Origin: Ideonella paludis
Lineage (GTDB): Bacteria > Pseudomonadota > Gammaproteobacteria > Burkholderiales > Burkholderiaceae_C
DNA: 64,000 nt
Direction: 5' to 3'
Assembly: GCF_018069865.1 (NCBI RefSeq)
Contig: NZ_JAGQDG010000002.1
Coordinates: forward strand, 1 to 64,000
Below the pieces are notes generated by a model, which saw only the letters and a list, made by a program, of their open reading frames with translations, was not told the DNA's origin and did no database searches. Position 1 is the first letter of the stretch; each line of letters starts with the position of its first letter. The position numbers and the translations under genes are program-made. Below, piece by piece: positions 28,670-38,487 of this stretch.

Positions 28670-28881
28670 GGGATGGACCATTCGAAAGAGGTTGGGAGTA
28701 ATCCGCTCCGGGTATTTCGGATGCAAGCCGAGAGTCTGTAGCGAGCGCTTCGGGCTCAGTCTTCGGATCAGGCCGGAATTCAAGGTGTTCTTCGCGCATC
28801 GCTCAGGGGAGTACCCCCCTAGGATCTGCCTGAATCCGTTCCTGTGGTGGAGCGGTGTGTCCTATTACCGAGAGCGACCTG

Positions 28882-30948
28882 ATGTTCAGGATATGGGCCC
28901 AAAGATTCCGCGAATTCCTGCGTGGCAACGCGAGAGTGGCTGCCCTGCGGCAAACCCTTGGCCGTGTTCGATACCACGGCGTTTGGACGCCTGGCGTGCG
29001 CTTGATGCAGGGGCTGAGATTCAGAGCCAAGTCGCTCTTGATCGTGCTGACCCTGGTCATGCCCTTGGCCGTCATGCTCTATCACGACTGGGTCGCACAC
29101 TTGCACCAAGCCCACGACATCGCCCGAGCGCAAAACGGGCTGAGCTTGGTCGTGTCCTTGCATCAAGCCCAAGACGCGGCGCAGGACTTGGAGCGCGTTG
29201 CCTTCAAGCGCGCGGTGATGGACGATCAGTCCGAGTCATTCACTCAACTCTTGGCCGCGGAACAACGCATCTTTGAGACGCTGCAATCGCAGATCCAGGC
29301 CCAAGGCACCATTGAGCAGGGCTTGGGCGGGCAGATCACCCTGTTGGGCGAGCAGCGGGTTGCCGCCCTGAAGCTCTTGGCGGCAAGTGCCAAGCCGGGC
29401 GGCTACAACCCCTTAGCGCATCGCGCCATGGACATCTACATGAAGCGGCTCGAAGCCCTGCGCATGCGCATGCTGCGGCAAGCAGATTTCGACTCGCTGG
29501 GCGACCCCGAGCTGACCGCCTTGTTGCATGCCGGCCTGGAGACCTTGCCGTCCTTGATCAGACACCTGCATCTGAGTATCGGGGCCTCGACACAAGTCTT
29601 TCAGAGCAAGCCCAAGACCCTGAGCAATGTTCACCGCTTGCTGCAACTCTCTGCCATGCTGGACCTCGAGACTGGCCAGCTTGAAAGGGATGCAGAGATG
29701 GCGGTTGCAGCGGGCTTGGTCGGGCGTGACCAGGTGCAGACCCTGTACGACAGTCTCGGTGCCGTCCGATCCATGATCAATGCCATCGTCAAGGCCGGCA
29801 TCCAACAAGACACTGCAGCGGACCTGCAGGTGGCGGCGGGCGTTGATGCGGCGGCCTTCCGCGTGAAGACAGAAGCCGCCATGAAGTTGGCGGAGGGCCT
29901 TCTGCACGGCGTCGGTGGCCAGAGCCAAGCGCGCATCGCGCTGCTGAGTGCCCAGCTAGAGCAGGAGATGAAGATCGGCCTTGGCACTGTCCTGTTGGGT
30001 TTGACGCTGGCCATGTATCTGATGGTCTGCATGAACAAGGTCGTGGGCGGCGGCCTGAAAGAGCTGTGCAGCCGTGTCGCGGCGGTGGCTGAAGGCGATC
30101 TGAGCGAGCGCCCCGAAGCGCGTGGCACCGACGAGGTGGGCGAGGCGATGACCTCGCTGGCCGCATCCGTGAGGCGCATGAATACCTTGTTCGAGGCCGT
30201 CACTCAAGGCGTGGCTGCTGTCTCCCATGCCTCGCGTGAGGTGGCCAACGGGAATGCAGGGCTCACCGGACGCACCGCCGAAATCCGTCAAGCCATTGGT
30301 GATGTCGGCGAACGTGCCAGGGTGTTCATGGACGCCATGAACCGCTGTGATGTGGAGGTGGAGCGCATCGCTGAGCACATGCGAGATGTGCGCTCGGACG
30401 CTCGACGCAGCAGGATTGCCATGGGCGAGCTGCAAGAGTGCATGACGGGCCTGCGCCAGAACAGCCGTGACATTGCCCGCGTCATCACCTTGGTGGAAGT
30501 GGTGGCACATCAGACCCGCTTGTTGTCCTTGAATGCTTCGGTCGAGGCCGCCCGTGCGGGCGCCGCCGGCAAGGGCTTTGCGGTGGTGGCCGCCGAAGTG
30601 CGCGATCTGGCGCGGCGCAGCGAAGATGCGGCCCGCAAAATTCACGACATCGTGAATGCCTCGATCAATGAAATTGAGCAAGGGGCCCTGCTGAGCGATC
30701 GGGTTGATGCCTCTGTGCGCGGCACCGACGAGCGCATCAGCGAGGTCAGCTCCATCGTCAGCGACATCGTCAGCCTGACTCGTACAGGTCGTGATCAGTC
30801 GCAAGAGGTGGTGGGGATCACCCGAGATGTTGAAGGATCCGCAGATGGCAATGCGCGCATGGTCGAGCAACTCGCGCATGCCTCCGCAGACTTGCGCAAC
30901 CACGGCGACAACCTCAAGCGCTCCATCCAACACTTCGTCTTCACCTAA
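28882..30948 (+). CDS. Methyl-accepting chemotaxis protein
   Basis: About 688 aa, divergent from the leftward che operon. An N-terminal basic stretch and TM1 (about 48-70) precede a long helical periplasmic domain, with a second TM near 370-390, then HAMP and an MA domain (HQTRLLSLNASVEAARAG). It ends in IQHFVFT. The start at 28882 has GAGAGCG before it; an in-frame Met at 28855 is possible. The ligand is not visible. The next receptor starts 18 bases after. Confidence 0.87.
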   Translation: MFRIWAQRFREFLRGNARVAALRQTLGRVRYHGVWTPGVRLMQGLRFRAKSLLIVLTLVMPLAVMLYHDWVAHLHQAHDIARAQNGLSLVVSLHQAQDAAQDLERVAFKRAVMDDQSESFTQLLAAEQRIFETLQSQIQAQGTIEQGLGGQITLLGEQRVAALKLLAASAKPGGYNPLAHRAMDIYMKRLEALRMRMLRQADFDSLGDPELTALLHAGLETLPSLIRHLHLSIGASTQVFQSKPKTLSNVHRLLQLSAMLDLETGQLERDAEMAVAAGLVGRDQVQTLYDSLGAVRSMINAIVKAGIQQDTAADLQVAAGVDAAAFRVKTEAAMKLAEGLLHGVGGQSQARIALLSAQLEQEMKIGLGTVLLGLTLAMYLMVCMNKVVGGGLKELCSRVAAVAEGDLSERPEARGTDEVGEAMTSLAASVRRMNTLFEAVTQGVAAVSHASREVANGNAGLTGRTAEIRQAIGDVGERARVFMDAMNRCDVEVERIAEHMRDVRSDARRSRIAMGELQECMTGLRQNSRDIARVITLVEVVAHQTRLLSLNASVEAARAGAAGKGFAVVAAEVRDLARRSEDAARKIHDIVNASINEIEQGALLSDRVDASVRGTDERISEVSSIVSDIVSLTRTGRDQSQEVVGITRDVEGSADGNARMVEQLAHASADLRNHGDNLKRSIQHFVFT

Positions 30949-30965
30949 GCCTTGCGGTTCCCGTC

Positions 30966-33464
30966 ATGCCATTGATTAAAGCCGTCCTGAGATATGCCTT
31001 TGAGGGGATGCGGAATCGTCCGCTCTCTCACAAGGTTGGCGCCTTGGTGGTGGCCATGGTGCTGCCGCTGCTGTTGCTGTTGGTCCTTGAGTGGCAACAA
31101 CATCAGCGCCTGATTGAGTTTTCTCGCAAGGAGTTGCAGGGGCTGGCCGTGGTGGAGCGGGTGGCTGATGTCGCCACTCATGTCGAGCGCCTGCGTGGGG
31201 CGGTGGCGGCCGCAGCCGCGCGTGATCCCAACGCTGCGGCACCGGTGGCCGTGGACGTGCACGCCAAGGCGCTGACCCAGAGCGCGCAGGCGCTGCGGGC
31301 CGCCGTGGCGAATGGTGAGCTGGCTGATCTCAGCAAAGAGGTGGACTTGGCCTTGCAGCCGGTCGCCCGCCTGACGCAGGATCCGCAGTCCATGGCGAGG
31401 CAGCAGTTTGAGGCCTCTCACAGCAGAGCTGCAGCAAGCCTCAAAGACTTCAATTTGAGGGTGGCGGAGCGGGCGGGTTTGCTGTTTGACCCAGATGCGC
31501 AGTCTTACTTTTTGATGGACATGCTGGTGGAGAGACTGCTTGTGCTGCTGGAGTCCTCGGGTCGCTCCACAGCGGCCACGCTGGGCGTGCTGAGCACCAC
31601 CGAAGCCAGCCCCGCCGACCGTGAACGGGCTCTCGCCTTGCTTCAACACACCCGCGAGCATCTGCTCCATGTGCGTGGTCGCTTAGAGGCGCTCAGGCGC
31701 AGCGGCGGCGAGCTGCCCGGACAGTGGCCCGACAGCTATCGTCAGGTGGATGAGTCGGCGCAACTCGCCCGCGCTGCGGTCTCGGGCGAGACCCATGCGG
31801 CAGACCCCAAAGAGGTCGCGGCGGCTGGCGGTCGTGCGCTTCACGCCGTAGAGCTTTTGCATGCAGAGTTGCTGCGTGAGTTGCGCGGCCTGCTGGAGGC
31901 CCGTGTCCAGCAAGAAGGCTTTATGCAACTGGTCTCCACGCTGCTGGTCGTCCTGGCGGTACTGCTCTCAAGCACCATTGCCTGGGTGTTCTTCCGCAGC
32001 TTCGTGGGCTCCACCAAGGCCTTGGTCAAGGACCTGGAGCTGGCCTCCCGGGGCAACCTCTCTATCCCGGTTGAGATTCGGGGGCGCGATGAGGTGGCGC
32101 ACATGGGTCAACTGGTGGAGTTGCTCTGCCGCAATATGTCTGCCCTGGTGGCCGACATCCGCACCAGCGCGACGCGGCTGGGCGAAGCCGGCCAGACTGT
32201 GGCATCGGAGGGGGTTGCATTGGCGCGCCGTACCGACGCCCAGGCCCACAGCCTGCGTCAATCGGTCGAGGTCATGGAGCACTTGGTGGGCCAAGTGACC
32301 ACCACAGCGGACGGGATTCAACAGATCACAGAGCTGACGGAGTCGTTGCATGAGCAGGCGACGGCCGGCAATATGGCCATGATGACGGCAGTCCAGTCCA
32401 TCGATTGCCTGCAGGCCAGTGCCAAGCGAGTCGCCGAGATCAACGGCGTGATTGACGACATTGCCTTTGAGACCAATCTTGTCGCCCTGAATGCCTCGGT
32501 GGAAGCCGCCAAAAGCGGGGAGAGTGGCCGAGGCTTTGCGGTGGTGGCTGCCGAGATCCGCCAGCTCGCGCAACGCTGCGTGGCGGCAGCCGCCGAGGTG
32601 CGGGATCTGATTGACACCACCAACAGCCAGGTGGACGTCACCTCCACCCACGTTCAAACGGTGGGGGGCTCCCTCATCGGATTGCAGACCGGGCTGGAGC
32701 AGGCCTTGGGGCGGCTGCGACTCATCACCAACGCCAGCGCCGAGCAGAGCGCGGGTTTGGAAGAGGTTTCGGCAGAGATTTTGTCCCTGCAAGGCCTGAC
32801 GCAGGAAGGTGCTGCTGCGGTCGCGCGGTGCGAGGTTGCCGCTGCGTCCTTGTTGGGTCAGGCGAGCAGCCTCAGCAAGTCTGTCAAGGCCGTCAGGCTG
32901 CGCCAGGGCGGCGCCGATGAAGCCAAGGCCATGGTGCTTCATGCCCGGGATTTGGTGGCTGCTGTGGGCTGGGAGAACGCTGCCGATGAGTTCAATGAAG
33001 AGCATGGCCCGTGGCATGACCGCGGCATGTACATCTTTGCCTGGGACGATGAAGGCGTGTGCCTGGCCTATGGCGTGAAGCCGCAATGGGTGGGTCGCAA
33101 CATCTACGAGTTCCCCAATGGCTCCATCGACATGGTGGAAGACTTCTTGCAAAAGGCCTTTGCCATCTTGAGCACGCCAGAGCGTGAAGGCTGGGTCGAT
33201 TACCGTCAATTGGATGCCAACACCATGGTGCCGGTGGCCAAGTCAGCCTATATCGTGGGTCTGGCTGGCGGCGGCTTCATGGGCTGCTCGGTGGTGCGCA
33301 ATGCCGCGGAAGAGTCCGTGGATGCGCCTTGTGCGGACCTGACGGAGCCTCTGACGCCGGCTCAAGCCGAGGCGCTGTGTGCCAGCTGCGATCAGGCCGA
33401 TGTGTGTGCGGGTCAAACCCCTGCATCAAGCGCTGCCGAGCGCCACACCGCAGAGACGGTTTGA
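30966..33464 (+). CDS. Chemoreceptor with a cytoplasmic C-terminal Cache domain and Cys tail
   Basis: 832 aa. TM1 (about 25-45), a helical periplasmic part to about 320, TM2 (about 325-345), HAMP, and an MA domain (about 400-650, with DDIAFETNLVALNASVEAAKS) are followed by a segment (about 660-790) that reads as a single Cache domain: WHDRGMYIFAWDDEGVCL, GRNIYEFPN, YRQLDANTMVPVAKSAYIV. Cache domains normally lie outside the cell, before HAMP. The end has LCASCDQADVC, which could bind metal. It may sense a cytoplasmic ligand. The pairing with the preceding receptor (18 bases) suggests one transcript. Confidence 0.88.
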   Translation: MPLIKAVLRYAFEGMRNRPLSHKVGALVVAMVLPLLLLLVLEWQQHQRLIEFSRKELQGLAVVERVADVATHVERLRGAVAAAAARDPNAAAPVAVDVHAKALTQSAQALRAAVANGELADLSKEVDLALQPVARLTQDPQSMARQQFEASHSRAAASLKDFNLRVAERAGLLFDPDAQSYFLMDMLVERLLVLLESSGRSTAATLGVLSTTEASPADRERALALLQHTREHLLHVRGRLEALRRSGGELPGQWPDSYRQVDESAQLARAAVSGETHAADPKEVAAAGGRALHAVELLHAELLRELRGLLEARVQQEGFMQLVSTLLVVLAVLLSSTIAWVFFRSFVGSTKALVKDLELASRGNLSIPVEIRGRDEVAHMGQLVELLCRNMSALVADIRTSATRLGEAGQTVASEGVALARRTDAQAHSLRQSVEVMEHLVGQVTTTADGIQQITELTESLHEQATAGNMAMMTAVQSIDCLQASAKRVAEINGVIDDIAFETNLVALNASVEAAKSGESGRGFAVVAAEIRQLAQRCVAAAAEVRDLIDTTNSQVDVTSTHVQTVGGSLIGLQTGLEQALGRLRLITNASAEQSAGLEEVSAEILSLQGLTQEGAAAVARCEVAAASLLGQASSLSKSVKAVRLRQGGADEAKAMVLHARDLVAAVGWENAADEFNEEHGPWHDRGMYIFAWDDEGVCLAYGVKPQWVGRNIYEFPNGSIDMVEDFLQKAFAILSTPEREGWVDYRQLDANTMVPVAKSAYIVGLAGGGFMGCSVVRNAAEESVDAPCADLTEPLTPAQAEALCASCDQADVCAGQTPASSAAERHTAETV

Positions 33465-33502
33465 AAGATCTGCGCCTGAGCGGGGAGTCTTGGGCCGCAG
33501 TT

Positions 33503-33520
33503 TGGGGCGTTTTAGCCCCA
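33503..33520. terminator. Small GC hairpin after the receptor gene
   Basis: TGGGGC, loop of six, GCCCCA. It lies about 40 bases after the receptor stop and lacks a T-run, so factor-independent termination is only possible. The remaining bases to 33615 contain no gene; an AT-richer stretch at 33552-33576 might carry the promoter of the next gene. Confidence 0.35.
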
Positions 33521-33615
33521 CTCCTGCACAGAAAAGCGCCCGTAACGGTGTCGTAATTCATACAAATTGATACACTTGCGCCTTGCAGGTGCCGCCGTGG
33601 CGCCCGGGGTGTGAT

Positions 33616-34266
33616 GTGGGCAACAGCGTCAATCGATATGTTCTGGCTTGGGTCAGCTTGGCCATTCTGGCTGTGGCTGCCGCCAGCGCTTGGTGGGCGC
33701 TGACACAGCCTACTCCGCCTGATTCGCCCCTCTGGGGCAACCCCCATGCGGCGCAGACAGCGCCCGCTGCGGCCTCAACGCCAGGCCTGTGGCATCCGCC
33801 GCCCGTTGGGCAAGCATTGAAGAGCGCTTCGGCCCCTTCGACCCAGCCTTCCAGCACTACCGCTCAGGCCGCCGATGCACAAGGTTTGGCTCGGGACGAC
33901 GTGTTAAGCCATGGCTTTGTGTCGGCGTCGCTCGCGGCGCTCTCGGCCCACGGGTTGCGCTTGAATCAACCCCAGGTGTCGTTGCACACGGTCCAAACCG
34001 TCGATTTGCCAGCCGCACAGGCATTGGGCCGCTGGGCCCGAACCCAAGGTTTTGCTGTGCACGCGCCGATCAAGGTGCTGGAGCATGGCGGAGAGGTCAA
34101 CTGGCTCCTGCCGATTGAGCGGCGCGCTGTGTTGGATGTGGCGCAAATCCTGGCCGATGGGCAGCACATCCGCGCCCGCGCTCAACAAACGCCAGGCGCG
34201 CGATACCACACCTGGCAGGTTCCCGTCGGTGGCCGATCGACCCTGGCCGGTGCCGCCCAATCCTGA
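33616..34266 (+). CDS. Membrane-anchored protein of unknown function
   Basis: About 216 aa. I do not recognise it. A signal-anchor helix (about 8-28, LAWVSLAILAVAAASAWWAL) is followed by a Pro/Ser/Thr-rich linker (30-90) and a globular domain of about 110 residues. The latter (SLHTVQTVDLPAAQALGRWA to YHTWQVPVG) has a weak resemblance to RraB-like ferredoxin folds, too weak to name. The start is uncertain: GTG at 33616 gives a clean anchor; TTG at 33583 adds 11 residues. It lies 30 bases before the di-haem gene, so both may be cotranscribed. Confidence 0.7.
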   Translation: MGNSVNRYVLAWVSLAILAVAAASAWWALTQPTPPDSPLWGNPHAAQTAPAAASTPGLWHPPPVGQALKSASAPSTQPSSTTAQAADAQGLARDDVLSHGFVSASLAALSAHGLRLNQPQVSLHTVQTVDLPAAQALGRWARTQGFAVHAPIKVLEHGGEVNWLLPIERRAVLDVAQILADGQHIRARAQQTPGARYHTWQVPVGGRSTLAGAAQS

Positions 34267-34296
34267 GCCCCGCAATTTGCAGAGAACGAGAAAACC

Positions 34297-37221
34297 ATGA
34301 TCAAGTCGCTCACCTCACGTCTCATGGGCTGGCCTCAAGCATTGGGCTTTGCGGTGGTGGCCGTTGCCGCGGTGGTCTGGCCGTTGGCCAGCCAGTCGGA
34401 CACCCGTCCCACCGAGGGAACGGTGAACCTCGAAACCGCCCATGTCCACCCATTGGATGTGGCCAGCGACATGAAGCGCCTTTTGGTGGCCAACACGGCA
34501 GCCCACACCGTCGAGGTCTACGACAGCAGCGACCCCCGCAACCCGCGCCATCTGGCTGCCATTCCGGTGGGCTTGGAGCCGGTGTCAGTACGCCTGCGTG
34601 GCACCGGGGAAGCCTGGGTGGTGAATCAACTGTCAGACAGCATCAGCATCATCGATGTGTATGGCTTGTCGGTGGTGCGCACCCTGAAGACCAGCAACGA
34701 GCCTGCTGACGTGGTGTTTGCCGGCAGCCGGGCCTTTGTGTCGTGTGCGGATGCCAATGTGGTGGAGGTGTTTGACCTGAACAACCTGGCTGCTGCGCCA
34801 CAGCGCGTGGCGATTGCCGGTGAAGAGCCGCGCGCGATGGCGGTGAGCTCAGATGGCACCAAGGTCTACGCGGCCATCTTTGAGTCGGGCAATGGCACGA
34901 CGGTGTTGAATGGCCGCAGTGGCGACAGCATCAATGTGGTGTCGCGCACCGAAGGCCCTTACCAAGGCCAGAACCCGCCCCCCAATGCGGGCAATGCCTT
35001 CAACCCGCCGCTGTCCAGCCCGTCGAACGCCGTGCCGGTGAGCCTGATTGTGCGCAAGTCCGCCAGTGGCACCTGGCTGGACGACAACCAGCGCGATTGG
35101 TCCAGCTTCGTCAGCGGCGGTTTGGCCAGTGCCAGCGGCCGGGTGGCCGGCTGGAACTTGGCGGACAACGATGTGGCCGTGATCGACACCAGCTCGCTGG
35201 CAGTGAGCTACCAGCAGCGGCTGATGAACATCAATATGGCCATGGCCATCCACCCGCCCAGTGGCATGGTGACGGTGGTGGGCACCGACGCGCTGAACGA
35301 GGTGCGCTATGAGCCCAATCTGCGCGGCCGCTTCATCAAGGTGATGGTCACTGGTTTTTACCCGGGCGGCACGCCGGTGTTCGCGGACTTGAACCCGCAC
35401 CTCGACTACCGCAGCGCCAGCGTCGCCCCGGCGCTCAAGGCGCAGTCCATTGGCGACCCGCGCGGCATGGCCTGGCGCCAAGACGGCAGCCAGGCCTTCA
35501 TCACCGGCATGGGCTCCAACAATGTGGTGGTCATGGACAGCAGCGGCAACCGCGTGGGCCACATTCCGGTGGGGCAGGGGCCCACGGGCATTGCCTTGAA
35601 TGACGCTGCGGGCGTGGGCTATGTGGTCAACAAGTTCAGTGGTTCTGTGTCGGTGCTGGATCTGAACGCCCGCCAGGTCCTCAAGACCATGGCCTATCAC
35701 GACCCCACCCCGGCCGTCATCAAGGCCGGGCGTCCGTTCTTGTACGACACGATGTTGGGCTCGGGCACCGGCCACACCTCTTGTGCCTCCTGCCATGTGG
35801 ACGGTAAGACCGACCGCTTGGCCTGGGACCTGGGCGACCCGCGCGGCAGCTTCACGGCGGTGCGCGATGCCGACAACTTCACCGGCGCGTTCAGCGGCAA
35901 GATGGTCAATGTCACGCCCATGAAGGGCCCGATGCTGACCCAAACCCTGCAAGACATTGGCCGCCACGGCAACTTGCATTGGCGCGGCGACAAGACGGAC
36001 CTGGCCTCGTTCTCCGGCACCTTCGTCAATCTGCAAGGCCTAGACACCGCCCCGAGTGCGGCCGGCATGGCCAAGTTCAAAGCTTTTTTGGACACGCTCC
36101 ATTTGCCGCCCAACCCCTATCGCGCGCTGAACAACACGCGGCCCAGCACCGTGACGCTGCCGGCCGCAGACAGCCGCACGGTGACAAGCGCGTCGATGAA
36201 CGCACTGCGCGGCACGAACAGCCGCAACAACAACTGCCTGCAGTGCCACCTGCGCAGTGGCTCGCGCAATGATGCGGCCAACCTGGAGTTGGGCCAGTCC
36301 TTTGTCGCGCCCTCTCTGGCGGGCTTTTACAAGCGCTTGGGCTATTGGCCCAAGAATGCCGGCGGCTCATGGGTCGGCACAGGCTTCTTCCATGATGGCT
36401 CTGACTCTGTGGACCGCGCCGCCCGCACCAACACGGCTGAGTCCCAGAACGACATGCTGGCTGAGTTGATGAGCCTGGAAGGCCCTGAAGGCCCGCTGGT
36501 CGGTGGCGAGAAGAGGCAGGACATGCACGCGGGCGTCGGGCGGCAAGTGACGCTCATGGGCAGCCTGCCCATGGCCGACAGCGCCTTGCTCGACCAGATG
36601 GTCAGCATCGCCAAGGGTAATGCGCATGTGGCCTTGGTCGCCAAAGCCATGGTCGGCAGTGCATCGCGCGGTGTGGTGATGCGCAGCGATGGCAGCTTCC
36701 AAGCCGACCGTTTGGGCGAGGTGATCTCGCTGCAAGGCCTGAAGGACTACGCCGCAGGGGGGCTTCCCATCACCTTCACTCTGGTGGCCAAGGGCACTGA
36801 GTACCGCTTGGGGCTGGACCGCGACCAAGACGGCATTCTGGACACCGAAGAAGTGGACCGCGGCCTGAACCCCGCCGATCCGACCACCCCCGTGGCGCGC
36901 ACCTCTTGTGGCGCGGAGGGCGGGCAATGCGTGGTCGGCGGCAAGGCGGTGGTGCGCTTTGGTTCTGGCACGCAGTGGGCTTACGCGGTGCAAGAGGGCA
37001 CGGTGTCTTGCACTGTGCTGGCGTTTGGCGAGCCTGGCGGCGCGGCTGGCACCCGGGTGTGTGAGGTGGTGCGCCCTCAAGTGGCCGCCAACAGCACCAA
37101 GGCCGCTCAGAACCGTCTGGCCTTGGCCAAGCCTTCCGTGGTGGTGCGTGCTCAAAGCATGGTGAGTGGCTGGCGGGATGGGCTGCCTCAGGCTTCAACG
37201 ACGAAAGCCCTTTGGCACTGA
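34297..37221 (+). CDS. Di-haem YVTN beta-propeller protein
   Basis: 974 aa, exported: signal peptide at 1-32 (PQALGFAVVAVAAVVWPLASQ). Residues about 40-480 form repeated beta-propeller blades with YVTN-like segments (KRLLVANTAAHTVEVYD; GVGYVVNKFSGSVSVLDL). Two CxxCH haem sites follow (CASCH near 500 and CLQCH near 650). A Ca-binding LDRDQDGILDTEE lies near 850. The combination is like periplasmic di-haem electron-transfer or peroxidase-like proteins of the YncE/cytochrome c type. Substrate unknown. An intrinsic terminator follows. Confidence 0.8.
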   Translation: MIKSLTSRLMGWPQALGFAVVAVAAVVWPLASQSDTRPTEGTVNLETAHVHPLDVASDMKRLLVANTAAHTVEVYDSSDPRNPRHLAAIPVGLEPVSVRLRGTGEAWVVNQLSDSISIIDVYGLSVVRTLKTSNEPADVVFAGSRAFVSCADANVVEVFDLNNLAAAPQRVAIAGEEPRAMAVSSDGTKVYAAIFESGNGTTVLNGRSGDSINVVSRTEGPYQGQNPPPNAGNAFNPPLSSPSNAVPVSLIVRKSASGTWLDDNQRDWSSFVSGGLASASGRVAGWNLADNDVAVIDTSSLAVSYQQRLMNINMAMAIHPPSGMVTVVGTDALNEVRYEPNLRGRFIKVMVTGFYPGGTPVFADLNPHLDYRSASVAPALKAQSIGDPRGMAWRQDGSQAFITGMGSNNVVVMDSSGNRVGHIPVGQGPTGIALNDAAGVGYVVNKFSGSVSVLDLNARQVLKTMAYHDPTPAVIKAGRPFLYDTMLGSGTGHTSCASCHVDGKTDRLAWDLGDPRGSFTAVRDADNFTGAFSGKMVNVTPMKGPMLTQTLQDIGRHGNLHWRGDKTDLASFSGTFVNLQGLDTAPSAAGMAKFKAFLDTLHLPPNPYRALNNTRPSTVTLPAADSRTVTSASMNALRGTNSRNNNCLQCHLRSGSRNDAANLELGQSFVAPSLAGFYKRLGYWPKNAGGSWVGTGFFHDGSDSVDRAARTNTAESQNDMLAELMSLEGPEGPLVGGEKRQDMHAGVGRQVTLMGSLPMADSALLDQMVSIAKGNAHVALVAKAMVGSASRGVVMRSDGSFQADRLGEVISLQGLKDYAAGGLPITFTLVAKGTEYRLGLDRDQDGILDTEEVDRGLNPADPTTPVARTSCGAEGGQCVVGGKAVVRFGSGTQWAYAVQEGTVSCTVLAFGEPGGAAGTRVCEVVRPQVAANSTKAAQNRLALAKPSVVVRAQSMVSGWRDGLPQASTTKALWH

Positions 37222-37243
37222 ACCTGGCAAATGCCCCCTCTGA

Positions 37244-37268
37244 AAGCCCCGCGAGGACGGGGCTTTTT
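37244..37268 (+). terminator. Intrinsic terminator after the di-haem gene
   Basis: AAGCCCC, a loop of about ten bases, GGGGCTT, then a run of T's ending at 37268. It lies 22 bases after the stop and separates this unit from the paa operon. Confidence 0.85.
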
Positions 37269-37387
37269 TCGTCCCTCAGGCGGATGCGAAGGGGCTGTGG
37301 GTGGGTGTCAGCCATGGTTTTCCTCCCCACTAGGGTTTCCCCGAGCGGTGTTTGACTTGCGTCAACGCAAGGCCTGGAATTACATTA

Positions 37388-37401
37388 ACCGACCGGTCGG
37401 T
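37388..37401. promoter_or_regulatory. PaaR-type operator before paaA
   Basis: ACCGACCGGTCGGT is a perfect 14-bp palindrome. It lies 46 bases before the paaA start, in a short AT-rich stretch. Such CCGACCGGTCGG sites are bound by PaaR, the TetR-family repressor of betaproteobacterial paa genes, released by phenylacetyl-CoA. No paaR gene is in the window. Confidence 0.75.
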
Positions 37402-37447
37402 AAATTAATTCCGGACCCCTGCGACTTTCCACGAAAGGGAGAGACCT

Positions 37448-38458
37448 ATGTACACGCAAGCCATGGACACCATGGGTAAAGAGGCCAGCGACGGCAACAA
37501 GCCCGTGCGTTCGGCCGAAGAGATGCAACGTCAAGAGCGCTTTGATGAGCGCATTGACGCCGGCGACTTCATCGAAGCCAAAGACTGGATGCCGGAGCAC
37601 TATCGCAAGACCTTGCTGCGCCAGATCAGCCAGCACGCGCACAGCGAGATCGTGGGCATGCTGCCCGAGGGCAACTGGGTCACGCGGGCGCCTACGCTCA
37701 AGCGCAAGGCCATTTTGCTGGCCAAGATCCAAGACGAAGGCGGCCACGGCCTCTACCTCTACGCCGCCGCCGAAACCTTGGGCCAGAGCCGCGACCAGAT
37801 GCTGGACGCCCTGCACACCGGCAAGGCCAAGTACAGCTCCATCTTCAACTACCCCACGCTGAACTGGGCCGACATCGGCACCATTGGCTGGCTGGTGGAT
37901 GGCGCGGCCATCATGAACCAGGTGCCCATCTGCCGCTGCTCTTACGCGCCATACGCCCGGGCCATGATCCGCATCTGCCGCGAAGAGAGCTTCCACCAAC
38001 GCCAAGGCTATGACAGCCTCTTGGTGATGATGGAGAAGGGCACCGAGGCCCAAAAAGCCATGGTGCAAGACGCGGTGAACCGCTGGTGGTGGCCCTGCTT
38101 GATGATGTTCGGCCCGCCCGATGCCGAGAGCACCCACACCGCGCAAAGCATGCGCTGGGGCATCAAGCGCATCTCCAATGACGACCTGCGCCAGAAGTTC
38201 ATCGACGCCACCGTGCAGCAAGCCCAAGTCTTGGGTGTGACCTTGCCGGACCCGGACCTGAAATGGAACGAGGCCCGCGGCCACTGGGACTTTGGCGCCA
38301 TCGACTGGGCGGAGTTCTGGCGCGTGGTGGGCGGCGAGGGCCCTTGCAACCGCGAGCGTTTGAACAAGCGTGTGCGCGCCTGGGAAGAGGGCGCCTGGGT
38401 GCGTGAGGCGGCCTTGGCCCACGCCCGCAAACAAGAACCCACCGCCCAAGCGGCCTGA
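37448..38458 (+). CDS. paaA: 1,2-phenylacetyl-CoA epoxidase, catalytic subunit
   Basis: 336 aa. It is the diiron subunit of the PaaABCE epoxidase: iron ligands sit in [15 protein letters not shown] and [11 protein letters not shown] (E, EXXH). It uses oxygen and electrons from PaaE to make the ring-1,2-epoxide of phenylacetyl-CoA. GGGAGAGACC precedes the ATG. It opens the operon behind the PaaR-type site. Confidence 0.96.
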   Translation: MYTQAMDTMGKEASDGNKPVRSAEEMQRQERFDERIDAGDFIEAKDWMPEHYRKTLLRQISQHAHSEIVGMLPEGNWVTRAPTLKRKAILLAKIQDEGGHGLYLYAAAETLGQSRDQMLDALHTGKAKYSSIFNYPTLNWADIGTIGWLVDGAAIMNQVPICRCSYAPYARAMIRICREESFHQRQGYDSLLVMMEKGTEAQKAMVQDAVNRWWWPCLMMFGPPDAESTHTAQSMRWGIKRISNDDLRQKFIDATVQQAQVLGVTLPDPDLKWNEARGHWDFGAIDWAEFWRVVGGEGPCNRERLNKRVRAWEEGAWVREAALAHARKQEPTAQAA

Positions 38459-38487
38459 GGCTGGGCCCAAGAGAAAAGGACAACACC

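Noticed and set aside
34849-36036. 395-codon reverse open frame opposite the di-haem gene
   Set aside because: Low-complexity His/Ala/Val-rich product, no motif, full overlap with a clear exported protein.
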